64,000 nucleotides of DNA from Cryptomeria japonica (lineage: Eukaryota > Streptophyta > Pinopsida > Cupressales > Cupressaceae), in contig NC_081409.1 in the NCBI RefSeq assembly GCF_030272615.1, positions 246,513,502-246,577,501 of the forward strand, read 5' to 3'. Both the position numbers and the translations under genes were made by a program. A model generated the notes under the pieces. It worked only from the letters and a program-made list of their open reading frames with translations, was not told where the DNA came from and ran no database searches. Shown one piece after another: positions 11,348 to 22,018 of this stretch. The stretch's first letter is position 1, and the number at the start of each line of letters is the position of its first letter.

Positions 11348-11795
11348 TGTTGGTGTAAATAATTATTCATCATGAATATTATTACACTTTACTTAAGTTT
11401 ACTTAGGAAATGCATTTCATAGTAGTTTGGGTATGAGACACTTGGGTGTTTGTGTCACATTGGGATAGTGTGTGTAGGAGAAATTCCACCTTTTATGGTG
11501 TTGATCTTGTTGTTACACTCCACATTCAGTGGGTGATCCACCTCATGTGGACTATTATATTATTTCTCCTACCTACCCACACCTATTTCCTACCGACCCC
11601 TGTTTCTTATTGAGCCACATGTCATGTTTGTGTGCTCACATATCCCTAGCCTTGCCTATATAAGCAAGCTTATCTACATTGTATGTAATTGATTTATTGA
11701 TCATTTTCTATTGATGAGAATACAATTTATTCTTGTCCTATATTTTGTCTCTATTGTACTTTTCATCGAGCTTTTGATCTTGGCAAAATCTCACA
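11348..11795 (+). repeat. 3' LTR of element B
   Basis: It is 448 bp, TGTTGGTGTAAAT to AAAATCTCACA, the same length as the 5' LTR. The copy of the target duplication AAATT follows. It ends about 840 bases upstream of the putative TATA box of the lipase gene, in the same orientation. Confidence 0.94.
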
Positions 11796-11800
11796 AAATT

Positions 11801-12638
11801 AAGTATCATTGTTCACAGTGATACTTAGGTAAAACTTAGTATCATGATGATTTGTGATATCTTTGACTTGGGATACATTTTGTCAATTTCTTTTCCCAAT
11901 CACTAGTGATGCCCATCTCAAATTCAAAATTTCGCAAGCATGACTTGCCAAATATTCTACATTCATGCACCCAAGTTGTTTCATTTTCTTTTGATGATCT
12001 ATGATTTTAGATTTGCATGTTTGGTATTTGAGTACCGTATTTATTCTAGTAATGATCTTCACTTAGATTTTCTTGTTTGATGTGTATTCCTGTCTTTGTC
12101 TTTATCTTTATCTTTATTTTTCAATATCTCCTTATATCATTATCTCCCTCTCATTCTTTATATATTTATGTCTTCCATCTCTATCTATCCCTCTCCCCTC
12201 TCTTTATCTCTCCATTTCCTTTACATATCTCTCTCCTTCTCCAGCTCCATGTTTTCTATATATCTCTATATCTTTCCCTCCCGACTCTCTGTCCATCTCT
12301 CTTTATTGCAAACATAACATGAACTTTTTGGTAATGGAGTCTGATTATCTTTCTAATTCAAACGTTTTATTTCCTTTATGTTTGGATCTAGATAGGTGAT
12401 GCATAGTTTATTTAAAGCTATCATGCAAAAAATAGACCAATTTTTTTCTAAATTGACCTTCCATACTTCTTCCACATATCCATTGCACGCCAAGATCCAA
12501 GATGAAATTTAAAATTTTTATTCTATCATTTTTCCTCCCGTCCGTGAAGTGGGACCCTAACCTAACCCAACCGTATTATCCATCTGCAGATAAAAAAGCA
12601 ACATTTTCGCCCAGTTGTCCGCCTACCGAGGTAACGTC
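11801..12638 (+). promoter_or_regulatory. upstream region of the lipase gene with a pyrimidine-rich tract (about 12073-12320)
   Basis: Between element B and the putative TATA box there is no gene. From about 12073 to 12320 the plus strand is almost pure C/T, mostly runs of TCT, TTTATC and CTCTCC. Its apparent open frames (Ser/Leu/Tyr-rich) are artefacts of that composition. Pyrimidine patches are common near plant promoters, but I cannot show a role here. Confidence 0.4.
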
Positions 12639-12645
12639 TATAAAT
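12639..12645 (+). promoter_or_regulatory. putative TATA box of the lipase gene
   Basis: TATAAAT lies 248 bases before the ATG at 12887, a plausible place for transcription starting near 12670. A CAG/GTCATC at 12714 and a TTGCAG at 12871-12876 could be the borders of a small 5' untranslated intron. No transcript evidence is available. Confidence 0.4.
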
Positions 12646-12886
12646 TTTTTTATGACCCTTGTCTTTCAACGTAGATTTGGAACGAATTTAGTTCAATGCA
12701 ACTGTAACATCTGCAGGTCATCCCCTTCTGTACCTGTATTACATATTTCACACTAATTTTTTGTGTTGATTTTGTTATCTGTTAAATAAAAAATTAAGCT
12801 TATCTCACAAACATGGTCTGACTAGAATCTATTTGTACTTAAGAACGGAGGCCCCGCGGTTCAATCAAAATTGCAGGGGCCTAAAA

Positions 12887-13039
12887 ATGGAGAAATGGGC
12901 GAAAAAATATTCAGCCCTGTTTATATGTGTTTGTCTGATTCGGAGACTGAGTTGGGTTCAGGCACTTGTTAAAGATGATGGCGTGGGTCTGTGTTCCCAC
13001 TTGATTCTACCATCGGGTTATCCCTGCATTGAACACGCG
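12887..13039 (+). CDS. acid lipase / triacylglycerol lipase-type protein, exon 1
   Basis: ATG at 12887 has a good plant context (AAAATGGA). The 51 codons start MEKWAKKYSALFICVCLI, a short basic stretch and a hydrophobic core compatible with a secretory signal peptide. The mature start follows: LCSHLILPSGYPCIEHA. The pattern LC..LI.P..Y.C.EH is the conserved N-terminus of plant acid lipases (AB-hydrolase lipase family, such as Arabidopsis LIP1 and MPL1). The exon ends after GCG at a GT donor (13040), in phase 0. The protein continues at 63721 as VVTEDGF, which fits the family alignment without gap or overlap. Such enzymes hydrolyse neutral lipids or esters in the secretory or vacuolar system. 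The catalytic Ser, Asp and His would lie in exons beyond the window. An upstream TTG-started extension is open but has no support. Confidence 0.82.
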
Positions 13040-13339
13040 GTACAACTAATACTCTTTCCTTTCTTGGTTTGTTTTTAAGCTAATTAATTTCTAAATTACA
13101 ATGTAAATAAAATTCTGTCAAAACTGTGGAGTTATGATTCTGGATTTTAGTTTGGGTATGCGTGCGTTCTGTTTTCTGGTCTGATCAGTCTTTTATAGCA
13201 AAATCTCCGTTATTGATTTATTTTTAACCCACAATTCATGTGCAATTGGATATTTGTTTTCACCGCAAAATTTCTAATTCTAGAACTACCTAATTCATCT
13301 GTAATTGAATTCTCTTTGTATTTTTTGGCTGGGAAATTT

Positions 13340-14830
13340 TGGGTGGGGTTACGGGCAACCTAAGACTGTAAATACATGCCATTTTTAAATGTACCCTCCA
13401 ATCATTACACAATATCCTCGCCACATGTTACAATTGTAGCTTGTAATCATTGCTCTACAATATCAATATTGTCACGTCTGTTGGAGTTAGAAACTGCCTT
13501 ATTTAAGTGAGGGAGATTTGAACCCGGGTCATGCCTGAACACCACTACCTTGCCACATGTTCCAATGTACCATATAATCAGTATACTGCAGCGTCGTCAG
13601 ATGTCTGCTGGTGCCGTGGACTTCCCTATATTAATGAGTGGGATTCGAACCTAGGTCATGCTGGTACACCACAATCTCGACATGTCTCTGAAGCAATGGA
13701 TTATTTTATTTCAGTAAGGGAGATTTGAACCATGTCACGCTCTTGCTATTGCCTTCAATTTGGCACTAATATCCATTGACCGTTGGGTTGCAAATGAAAT
13801 GAACTGATTTAATTATGTCCATGAGACCAAATGGTCTATTACTTGCAAAAGATTGGTCAATTCCATTTCCTCAGAACAACGATTATTGTTATTTCTATGG
13901 TTAGACCATCTTGGACAGGTTGCCTTTCCATAACACTATATAATTTTCCCTGTACAACAGGACTCATAACACAAGTCCATTAATGCAGAGATCAATAAAT
14001 GTGGACAGGGCTTCTGGGCTTGAACCTGGGTTATGATTGCAATAACTACTCCATCTTACTGTTAGAATCTTAGACCACAGCCTAACAGACTCAAGTTAGT
14101 GGATATTGACTATTGAGAGTATTGGATTGTCTTTTTAGCTCGTTAACCTTGGTTGAGGTTATGGGCCGTCTTATCTTGGACCAATGACATTCTTGAGATT
14201 TGTGAACTTGGGCCATGCTGGAATGTATTCCATACTACATCACAGCCTTGCCACATGCTGAGGAGACTATGGGCTGCCTTATTGTAGCTAGCGGGATTTG
14301 AACCTGGGCCACGTAGCATTATGAATGCAATTCATCACCAGTACAACATAACTCTTTGGAATAAGACAAGCTGGATTCTTAAAATTAGTTTTTCTCTACA
14401 AAATATGTTTTGGTTAAAATATAATTCTGTGGATCCTTGATTAGCAAACTTAGATGCATAAAAATTCGGGTGATTCTTAATTGTGGGTTGGCACTGTTGC
14501 TTTTGGAATGTTTGGGAAGAATAAGTTAAAAGGGCCATCTTGTTAAAATGTTGAAAGAAAGTACTTGGAAGGAATATTACATGTCACAGGCATTGTGTTC
14601 TCACATTTGATTTAGACAACACCCATCTTTGAGCCAAATCCAATCAATAATGGCTATGTAGAGGTTAGACATTTGGGATTTTACTGTATATAAAGCTGGA
14701 TTACTTCCTCTTGTGAATAGGTGAAACCTCCACATCATCACAATCACCTTGCTTGTGATGATTATGATAAATCCTGCTGGAGAATTTATCTGCAGCTGAG
14801 CTTTGAACTCAGGTGACCTCAAAAGTGTGG
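13340..14830 (-). repeat. cluster of diverged repeats containing GGTTCAAATCC-like (B-box-like) motifs
   Basis: At least six related stretches occur, near 13510, 13637, 13720, 14017, 14300 and 14800. They share plus-strand cores such as GGGATTTGAACCTGGGTCA, often preceded by GGGCTGCCTTAT and followed by GCTGGTACACCAC and CCTTGCCACATG. On the minus strand the core reads TGACCCAGGTTCAAATCCC, which resembles the T-arm / internal B box of tRNA-derived genes. No clear A box or acceptor stem accompanies them, so I call a diverged tandem repeat, possibly SINE-derived. Confidence 0.5.
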
Positions 14831-15769
14831 GTTAGTATTTAAGCTGATGTCTGACCAGATTTGAAAAAATGACCATTAGATGAAAGAAATGGAGGGTCTC
14901 TTAGGCTGGGGTTTTGCTAGCTTCTGCAATGCTTAGTGATTACAATTCATTTTGGACTAAGTGGAAATGTCAAATTTTTAAGTCTGACTGGTGAAAAGTA
15001 GATTATTGTCGTGTAAGCTCTCATAAAGGTTTGGTCAGAGTTTCTGCTCTGCATATTGTTAGGAATTCACTAATTTCATCATCAATATGGTAGATCTGTA
15101 AATTTTTCAGGCTTGCATTACTACTATCAAATCCACATAACAAGAATATTTCACGACAAAAAATAAAATATCAGTAATTACATAGAATGCAATGGGCCCA
15201 ACTGTAAAGTTGTTATAAGTGTTATAAGCCCTGTCTCTGGATTCTTGCATCTTAGAACTCTGAATCTGAATTCAGATTATGTTCGTTGCATATAAAAATT
15301 AGTTTGCATAAAGACTGGAAAAACAAAAGTTAGATGAAAAGTCTAATTGTTTAAGACTGGAATAATGGACAACTTTAGTATCAATAAAAGTTCAGTTTGG
15401 TTGGTAAATTTAGGAGAAGGAAACTTTATTGAGAAGATATGGGTGCCAAGGCAGGTCGCAATGCATCCAATAAATATGCTTGCTTAACTTTACCAAGTCA
15501 CAGTCTCTATCAGAATTTGACCAAAATCCTTTCCACTAAAAATACATCCCTGCTGTATTGTCTAATAATATATAATGTTTGCATGTGTATCTTTTGTTTT
15601 TTGCCTGTAGCATAACAGGGATTCACACAAAGTTTCATTAATGAACAGAAAATATCATGGTCCAAACAGATTGTACCATTTGCAGTAAACCTAAGAGCCT
15701 TTGTTAACCACTATAACAGAAGAACTAGGCTGACTATCAAGAGACAAAAGCCAATGTGAATTACATTAC
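14831..15769. other. intron sequence without recognisable features
   Basis: Moderately AT-rich. No coding frame of interest, no LTR borders and no RNA gene were seen. Confidence 0.5.
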
Positions 15770-16640
15770 TGTTGATGTGTTTTTTATGCACATGCGAACA
15801 CATGATAAAATACCTAAAGGGTACCTTATCCTCTCTTGAATAAAGTCTCCGAATGCTAAAGATATCGCGAAAAGGATCAATCGGGATGACTTCAAGGTTC
15901 TTTGTATGTAGGATCTCTACGTGCGGATAAGCTCTCTGTGGTATGATGTGATTTTGCTGGAATCACAAGGGGACTTACACTTGATGACCTAAACGTCTGA
16001 TTTGCTGGAATCACAAGATTTTACTGGCTTAGATTTGAAAAAAAAGAAAAAGGACAAGGTCGAGGAAAGGATCTAATTATGACACTAAGAATGTAGGAGC
16101 AATGATTGATCTTTGATCAAATTCTAACTAAGTCTTGTCTTGACATCCCAGGACCATCTCCACAAGGTTAGTGCGATCTTCAGAGGAAAGCTTTATGATG
16201 TTCAGATCATCGCTACAGGCATAGACACCATCAGGCTGATGCATATCAATGAAGAAGCGACAATTGAAGTTGAGCTTAAGTTGAATGATTCCAATTGACT
16301 ACACAAGGCAAGTCTGCAATCAACAAATTGCTAGTAGTATGGACATACGAATTTCACCATCAATCAAACACATTTCTTCCACTCATCTAATAACATGAAA
16401 TCAAATTTGAGAAGTATAGAGACCATGCAAATTGTTGAATCGACCCATAGATTTCACCATTTCTTCAATGAAGTTTTACAAGTCTTTTACAACATCTTGG
16501 CAACAATCTTTGCCTTCTCTCTCTATTCTACTCTAAGTGCTATTCTATCAACTGACTATCCACTATTTCTAACTATTGACTAACTATTAGCTATCGACTC
16601 CCTATTCACTAACTCTTAGCCTTTACAAATGAAGAGCCAG

Positions 16641-16732
16641 GGCTTATACAGTGCCCACAATACAATTCAATGGCTTAGATCAATTTGAGATCAATGGCCG
16701 AGATTTTACAATGAAAACCCTAATTAGGGTTT
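16641..16732 (-). promoter_or_regulatory. core promoter block of unit 1
   Basis: On the minus strand AAACCCTAATTAGGGTTT (16715-16732) is followed about 65 bases later by TGTATAAGCC (16641-16650). The same pair occurs at matching places in units a, b and c. AAACCCTAA is the telo-box of plant promoters. The block is about 870 bases from the unit's 3' end, which would be R-U5. Confidence 0.6.
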
Positions 16733-17081
16733 GTTACAACAAACTTAATTCTGACCAATGAAATAATTGCATTATTTGGACACATGTCTTCTCTGGAATA
16801 TTCAACCAATGGATAGCCGGGGTATGTATATCGAAGTTTGTGCCATCTCCCATGAGTCAGGTACATTGAATCTGGACATGCTGAGGTGGACCAATCTGAC
16901 TAGAGGAGTGATGACTGGGATGCCACCTTGTCTGACACTTGTAACTTGATAGATATTCAATTTGATGTTGTTGAGAAGCTAGCTTTAATTAACTCTTCTG
17001 AAACTGTCTGCTTCTTCAACGAACCCTTGCTTTAACTTCCTTTGTCTTCGATGTGCAGGATGGATGGTGTACCTTTCCTTC

Positions 17082-17170
17082 GAATGCTGGACTGGAAGAG
17101 GTCGTCCCTGATGATGCTGGACCGGAGAAGGCCATCCTTGATGATGCTTTGCTGGAGAAGGTCGTCCTTG
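17082..17170. repeat. three tandem copies of a 30-bp repeat in unit 1
   Basis: The copies start at about 17082, 17112 and 17142 and share the pattern GATGCTGGACTGGAGAAGG then TCGTCCTTGAT with a few changes. The period of exactly 30 would keep a frame, but no coding support is seen. Confidence 0.75.
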
Positions 17171-17328
17171 TCTTGGCTTGATCTTCTCTCATCTGCAAAA
17201 ACAAATCAAAAGATGATTAAGGACATAATAAATTCATTTCAACATAGTATTTCACACCTTAAATCATCAACAAAAGATATCAACATGAAACTTGCCCAAG
17301 ATTTTCTCCAGGAACAGACCCTATAAGA

Positions 17329-18403
17329 ATTTCGCTTTGGACCCTCTGGAAGGGTCAGGAGCGAATTTTGCATTCCTGGCTCACTTAGACCTCCTTTCAA
17401 CATTACCTCACAATTGGCTCCTCGCCTAGCCCCAACAAGGTGAAAAATAGCAGTTTCAAAGGATTTCGCCCTGGACCCTTTGGAAGGGTCAGGAGCGAAA
17501 TTTTCATTTTTGACCCAAAATCATCTTTTCCTAAACTTGAAACTTCTTTGCAAGGTAGGATTTCGTCCTTCATCACCCTAGGAATAAGATTTCATGCCCA
17601 AGAAAGGTCAAAAGGTAGGTTTATAAGGAATTTCGCCCTGGACCCTTTGGAAGGGTCAGGAGCGAAATGTCCTTTCCTGGCTAGAATTCTTCATTTCCAC
17701 AATCTTCTAATCATCTCCAAGGATTTCAACATGTTCATACTTCATCTCATCATGCCTTGGACATCAAATTTTGGCCAAATAAGGCAAGAAATGTGTCTTA
17801 GAGAGATTTTCGCTCTGGACCCTTTGGAAGGGTCAGGAGCGAAAATCCCTTCTTGGGCTAAATCTTTCATTTCCACTTTCCAAAACGACCTCAAGAGGCA
17901 AAAGTAAGTCATTTTCCTTCCATCCATGCCATAACAAATCAAAACTTGATTTCCTTTACTGCAAAATTAAGAGCTTTTAGGAATTTCGCTCTGGACCCTT
18001 TGGAAGGGTCAGGAGCGAAATTTCCCTTTTTGGTCCAAAATCCTTCATTTTCAATGCTTTCCAACCTTTCAAAGGCAATAAGAATGTCCAAGCTTCCTTC
18101 CAAGGTACCCTGCAAATCACAAATTAGCCAAACTTAAGATGAACTGTGCTTTGGGAAGATTTTCGCTTTGGACCCTTTGGAAGGGTCAAGAGCGAAAATC
18201 ACTTTTTGGGTTGGATCCTTGACTTCATTTTCACATTTCTTCATTCAAACAAGCGTTTTTACCTTCATTCAAGCCTGGGAATGCGTTAGTTCTAGGTTTT
18301 GGTCAAAGTAGAATGTCCTATGGAGAATTTCGCTCTGGACCCTTTGGAAGGGTCAGGAGCGAAATTCTCTTTGGACCCTTTGGAAGGGTCAGGAGTGAAA
18401 TTT
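17329..18403. repeat. tandem hairpin array in unit 1 (8 copies, mostly about 170-177 bp apart)
   Basis: Each copy is a near-palindrome of about 38 bases. TTTCGCTC pairs with GAGCGAAA as the outer stem, GACCCTT pairs with AAGGGTC as the inner stem, and a tiny loop joins them. Copies begin near 17329, 17463, 17630, 17807, 17983, 18160, 18327 and 18361. The stems are better conserved than the spacers. The same motif with similar spacing occurs in unit a (41869-42484). Confidence 0.88.
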
Positions 18404-19004
18404 GACCTTTTGAACTCTTCGTCAGGATCATTTTATGGAGTATAACATTTAAGTATAAGCTTATACTTTAAGTTATATTCCGTATATACTTTCAAGATGT
18501 TTGAGAGTGGTTTCGGACCTCCAGGAGTTATATTGCAAAATCTAGTTTTTGGAGGATTCTTCAGTTTTCCAGACTTAGTCAAATTTCAGGATCAGGACAT
18601 TCCAGACTTAGCCAAATTTCAGGATCAGGACATTCCAGACTTAGTCAAATTTTAGGGTATTTGAAGATCAGGATGACATTTCAGACTTCATCACTCACCA
18701 ACTCGACCTAGCTCGGACCTTCAAGAATGATACCCACTCACAGAGCAAGACACAATTAGCAACGAGAGCAAAACTAGGCCCTAAGGAAGACTCTCAAAGA
18801 AACCCTAATTTTGGGGCACCTGTTGACTCCCCTGGCTCAAGCAAAGCCTACCATCCTATTGATCCCCTGGCGACACTCAAAATGCAAAGGCTAACAGACA
18901 AACCCTAAAAGACCTAGAAAACAAACCCTAGAAAGCAAAAAGCAGGGGTCCCAATTTGCAATGGGGCGATGTGTGAATGTGTGTGAATACGTCACAACAA
19001 TTAC

Positions 19005-19450
19005 GAGTTAAACCAACTATACTGACAATATTTAACACTCTTAAGTCTCATCTACCATGGCTCAAATGCAAAACTAATATTTTAAGGGAACATGATCTGC
19101 TGTAGACAAAATTAGTTTACAAAAAACTGGGAATCTAATCTAAATCCTCTCTCTTACAAAATTCTAGTTATGAACCTAAATATATAATGATAATTGATAT
19201 AAGTAACATGTCTGACTATTATCAATAGATAATGCAATTAGCTATCTTAAATTGCCATTAATAGTTAATCTATCACCCTGATTTCAAATATAAATAATAA
19301 TTTTCTCTACAGGGTCTGTGCCAATTGGCATTAGAGTATAAAATTTAGTGTCACTTTACACTGGTTCATCATTTTCTGTACCTATGTTTTCTTTCTACAT
19401 TGTGACTTCCTGTTCCTACCTTCTCGTTCCTTTGATCATGTTTTTTTTTC
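19005..19450. other. intron sequence without recognisable features
   Basis: AT-rich sequence between unit 1 and the tandem repeat that follows; nothing recognised. Confidence 0.5.
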
Positions 19451-19928
19451 CAATGCAAGCAACTTCTGCCCTTCTGGAATTTTTCTTTCCCTTGAGTTTG
19501 CCAGTACTTTTATTTGATCGATTCACATATCCTCATTGTTCTCATAATCCTCCTCAACCCTTTACATCCATCCTCCCCACTTATTGCACATCTCTTGTCC
19601 CCTTTTTCAATGCAAACAGCTTCTGCTCTTATAAAGTTTTTCTATCCCTTGAGTTTACCAGTACTTGTATTTGGTCAATTTGCATATCCTCTTTGTTCTT
19701 ATAATCTTATAATCCTCAACCTGTCACATCCATCCTACCAACCTATTGCATATATCTTGTCCTTCTTTCAATGCAAACAACTTCTGTCTTCCTGGAATTT
19801 TCCATTCCCTTGACTGTGTTGGCACTTGTGTTCGGTGAATTTTCATATCCTCTCTGATCTCAGAATCCTTGAACCTTTACATTCTTTCTCTCCACTCATT
19901 GCATATCCTTTTTCCCTCATTCTGTCCC
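19451..19928. repeat. three tandem copies of a repeat of about 160 bp
   Basis: Copies start with CAATGCAAGCAACTTCTG-like sequence at 19451, 19608 and 19769 (spacing 157 and 161). Shared landmarks are TTTCCCTTGAGTTTGCCAGT, TCATATCCTC and ATTGCATATC. A partial fourth copy may begin at 19929. The apparent frames through it (Phe/Leu/Ser-rich) are not convincing genes. Confidence 0.75.
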
Positions 19929-22018
19929 AATGGTTCCCGTTGGTATTTGTGGGAGTGCTACTTATATTCTTTATTGTAAACAACTCAGCATTCATATTTT
20001 CCTTCCGCTATTTCTCTCACGATCCTCAATCTATTTTAATTTTTATTATGCATGGAATATTTCCAATTTCAATTTTCTAGAATGTTGTTCATAAAATACA
20101 AAACAATAGCAACTGTCCTATATCACAATGATAGTTAGCAATGAAACGGTATACATTATGCGAACAGTCTGCCACTTTCTTCAAGCAACACATATTAATC
20201 AAGAAAAATAAGAATAATTGAAATGATAATAGTCAAATTTTATGAAGTATCCTAATTGATTGCTTGGGTATAAATGGAATCTGCTATGCTAAGGACCTGT
20301 ATGTTGAGCAGCTGTCCTTTGTCTCATCTCTTGATGCCAATAATCTTTGCAAAAGAGATCGTGTTTAGTCATTTCAAGATCAGTCTTCGTGGAACTTGCA
20401 CATTCTATAAAGGGAAACTTTGTTTTGATCCTTGTTTTTGCTTTGACATACTTGTAACTGCACCCTTTTGAACCTCAAAGAAACAAGCATCATCCATGGT
20501 TTGTTATACATTAAATTTGTTGAATGAATGCAATATTACTAAAGAATAAAGGATATGCATTAATCAAGATAAGTTCTTGTTGTGGTTATTTAAAAGCCTC
20601 ATTGGCAAAGATGGTGTTTTGATCTTTATTAAAACTCTAATAGGAGTATGATCGCTACTGGTAGTCTTGCTTGATGGTCTATTGTGCCACAAATGAGTCC
20701 AGTTTCCTTAGTAATTCCATGCGGTGATAACATCACTGCTACATGATGACTTTCCTCCAGTTCTAATCCCTTATCCATCTAGATATTCCGATGCACAGTT
20801 CTTAAACATGGATTTAAAGTTGCCTATGTTCTGATCAAGGATGAATCACCACTGAAAACCAACTTATAGAATGATAAAATTGATGTGGGCTGTTGTCTTC
20901 ATCATTTATGCTTACACTGCTGAAAAGCAGTTTTCATAGAGTTATTTGGTGCTTCAAATATATGATTTTCCCCACGTGTAAATCAAAGTTGTAACAAAAG
21001 ATGCATCCTTAAATCCAATGGCCAACAAGTCTACCGGACGAATTGGACAGCCATGGAATCTGCCTCATGCTTCATTTTTAAAAAAAAGTTTCTTAGGAAT
21101 ACCAAGGGGTTCTCTGGGTGGCCGGGCTCCTCAAAGTTGCCATTAATCTCCTTCAATTCTTTTTCTCTTTTTTGTATCATTCTTTCTTAATGTTTGAGTC
21201 TTGATCTTCATCTTTTGAAGGACAAGTGCGAGTGTTTGCTTGGTTTAAGAGCCATACAACTAATTTTAGTTGTTTCAACTGATCTATATTGGACCAGTTC
21301 CTCCATTAATTGGAACTTTCCTGTGGACCAAGCTCTATATGAGTCCTGTTATCAGAGCTTGGGTCTGATAGACACTCCTCAAGTACCCAAAACAATTAGA
21401 TGAGAGTCACTCAAAGCTGACTATCTTGTATAGGATAAGTATACAAGAAAAACACGACTACACAACTACCATTCTCAATGAAGAGTTTTCTGCAACAGGG
21501 GATAATAATAGGTGCATTTCATTAATGTTTTGGTGTAAGAATACTTGAGTATTCATAGAATTGAACAGACACTAAGTGATTTGATTACCATTATGCTACA
21601 ATGTAGAATATTACTCTTAGAAAACACTGCTACAAGGGCATTGATATCTACCCCACCATAGGAATAATAATCAATTGATTCACTTTCACTTCTCATAAAT
21701 AACTTTGGTAGGTAAGTCTCCTATGCATCACAACTCAATTGTCTTAGTCTGGTATGGTATGCCCTGTTATTGTTGTTCCTAGATATCATCATGGCCGTCA
21801 TTTGATAGGCTGTTGCACTTTCAAATTTTGATTCCTTAGTACAACTTTTGCAATTCTTCAGTATCGTATGGCCTGCATTAAGTATATGCATTTCAAATTG
21901 TAAGTTCATTTTTAGGCTAAGACCGTGGGGCAGTTGTCATAACAGTTATAGAAGGCATTATAAATTGTAGGAATTTCTAAGGGGTTATTATTCATTGCCA
22001 ACAATACAAGTTTCGGCA
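19929..22018. other. intron sequence without recognisable genes
   Basis: Only short, composition-driven open frames. No LTR ends or RNA genes could be assigned. Confidence 0.45.

Larger units (their letters stand above)
6774..11795 (+). mobile_element. element B: complete non-autonomous copia-like retrotransposon (gag-protease only)
   Basis: Two 448-bp LTRs (6774-7221 and 11348-11795) flank the element. The 5-bp target duplication AAATT is perfect (6769-6773 and 11796-11800). The order is LTR, tRNA-iMet primer site, long leader, gag with zinc knuckle, protease, acidic reading frame, 3' untranslated part, polypurine tract and LTR. No integrase core, reverse transcriptase or RNase H is present in the 4.1-kb interior. 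It is related to element D (56746-62895), which has the same primer site, gag, 3' non-coding part and LTR pattern. By eye the LTRs differ at about 17 of 448 positions with no indels. It was probably mobilised by the enzymes of a D-like relative. Confidence 0.93.
15770..18999 (-). mobile_element. unit 1: ORF-less long solo LTR-like unit
   Basis: The unit starts TGTTGATGTG and ends GTCACAACA, with a perfect 5-bp target duplication ATTAC (15765-15769 and 19000-19004). The two ends are not direct repeats of one another, so this is one LTR, not a whole element. Units a, b and c share both ends. Read on the minus strand the order is TGTTGTGACG..., tandem hairpin array (17329-18403), AAACCCTAATTAGGGTTT palindrome, TATA and ...ACACATCAACA. 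It is 3,230 bp, against 7,510 bp for unit c, chiefly because the large ORF is absent. No primer site, polypurine tract or pol gene is present. Confidence 0.85.

Noticed and set aside
12073-12399. Ser/Leu/Tyr-rich open frames before the lipase gene
   Set aside because: They reflect the pyrimidine-rich tract; all three plus frames are open at once.
12833-12886. N-terminal extension of lipase exon 1 starting upstream
   Set aside because: The upstream frame has no ATG (it begins with TTG), and the ATG at 12887 has good context directly before a signal-like sequence.
16715-16732. Interstitial telomere repeat
   Set aside because: AAACCCTAATTAGGGTTT is a single palindrome, not a tandem TTTAGGG run, and is repeated at the same promoter position in each unit.
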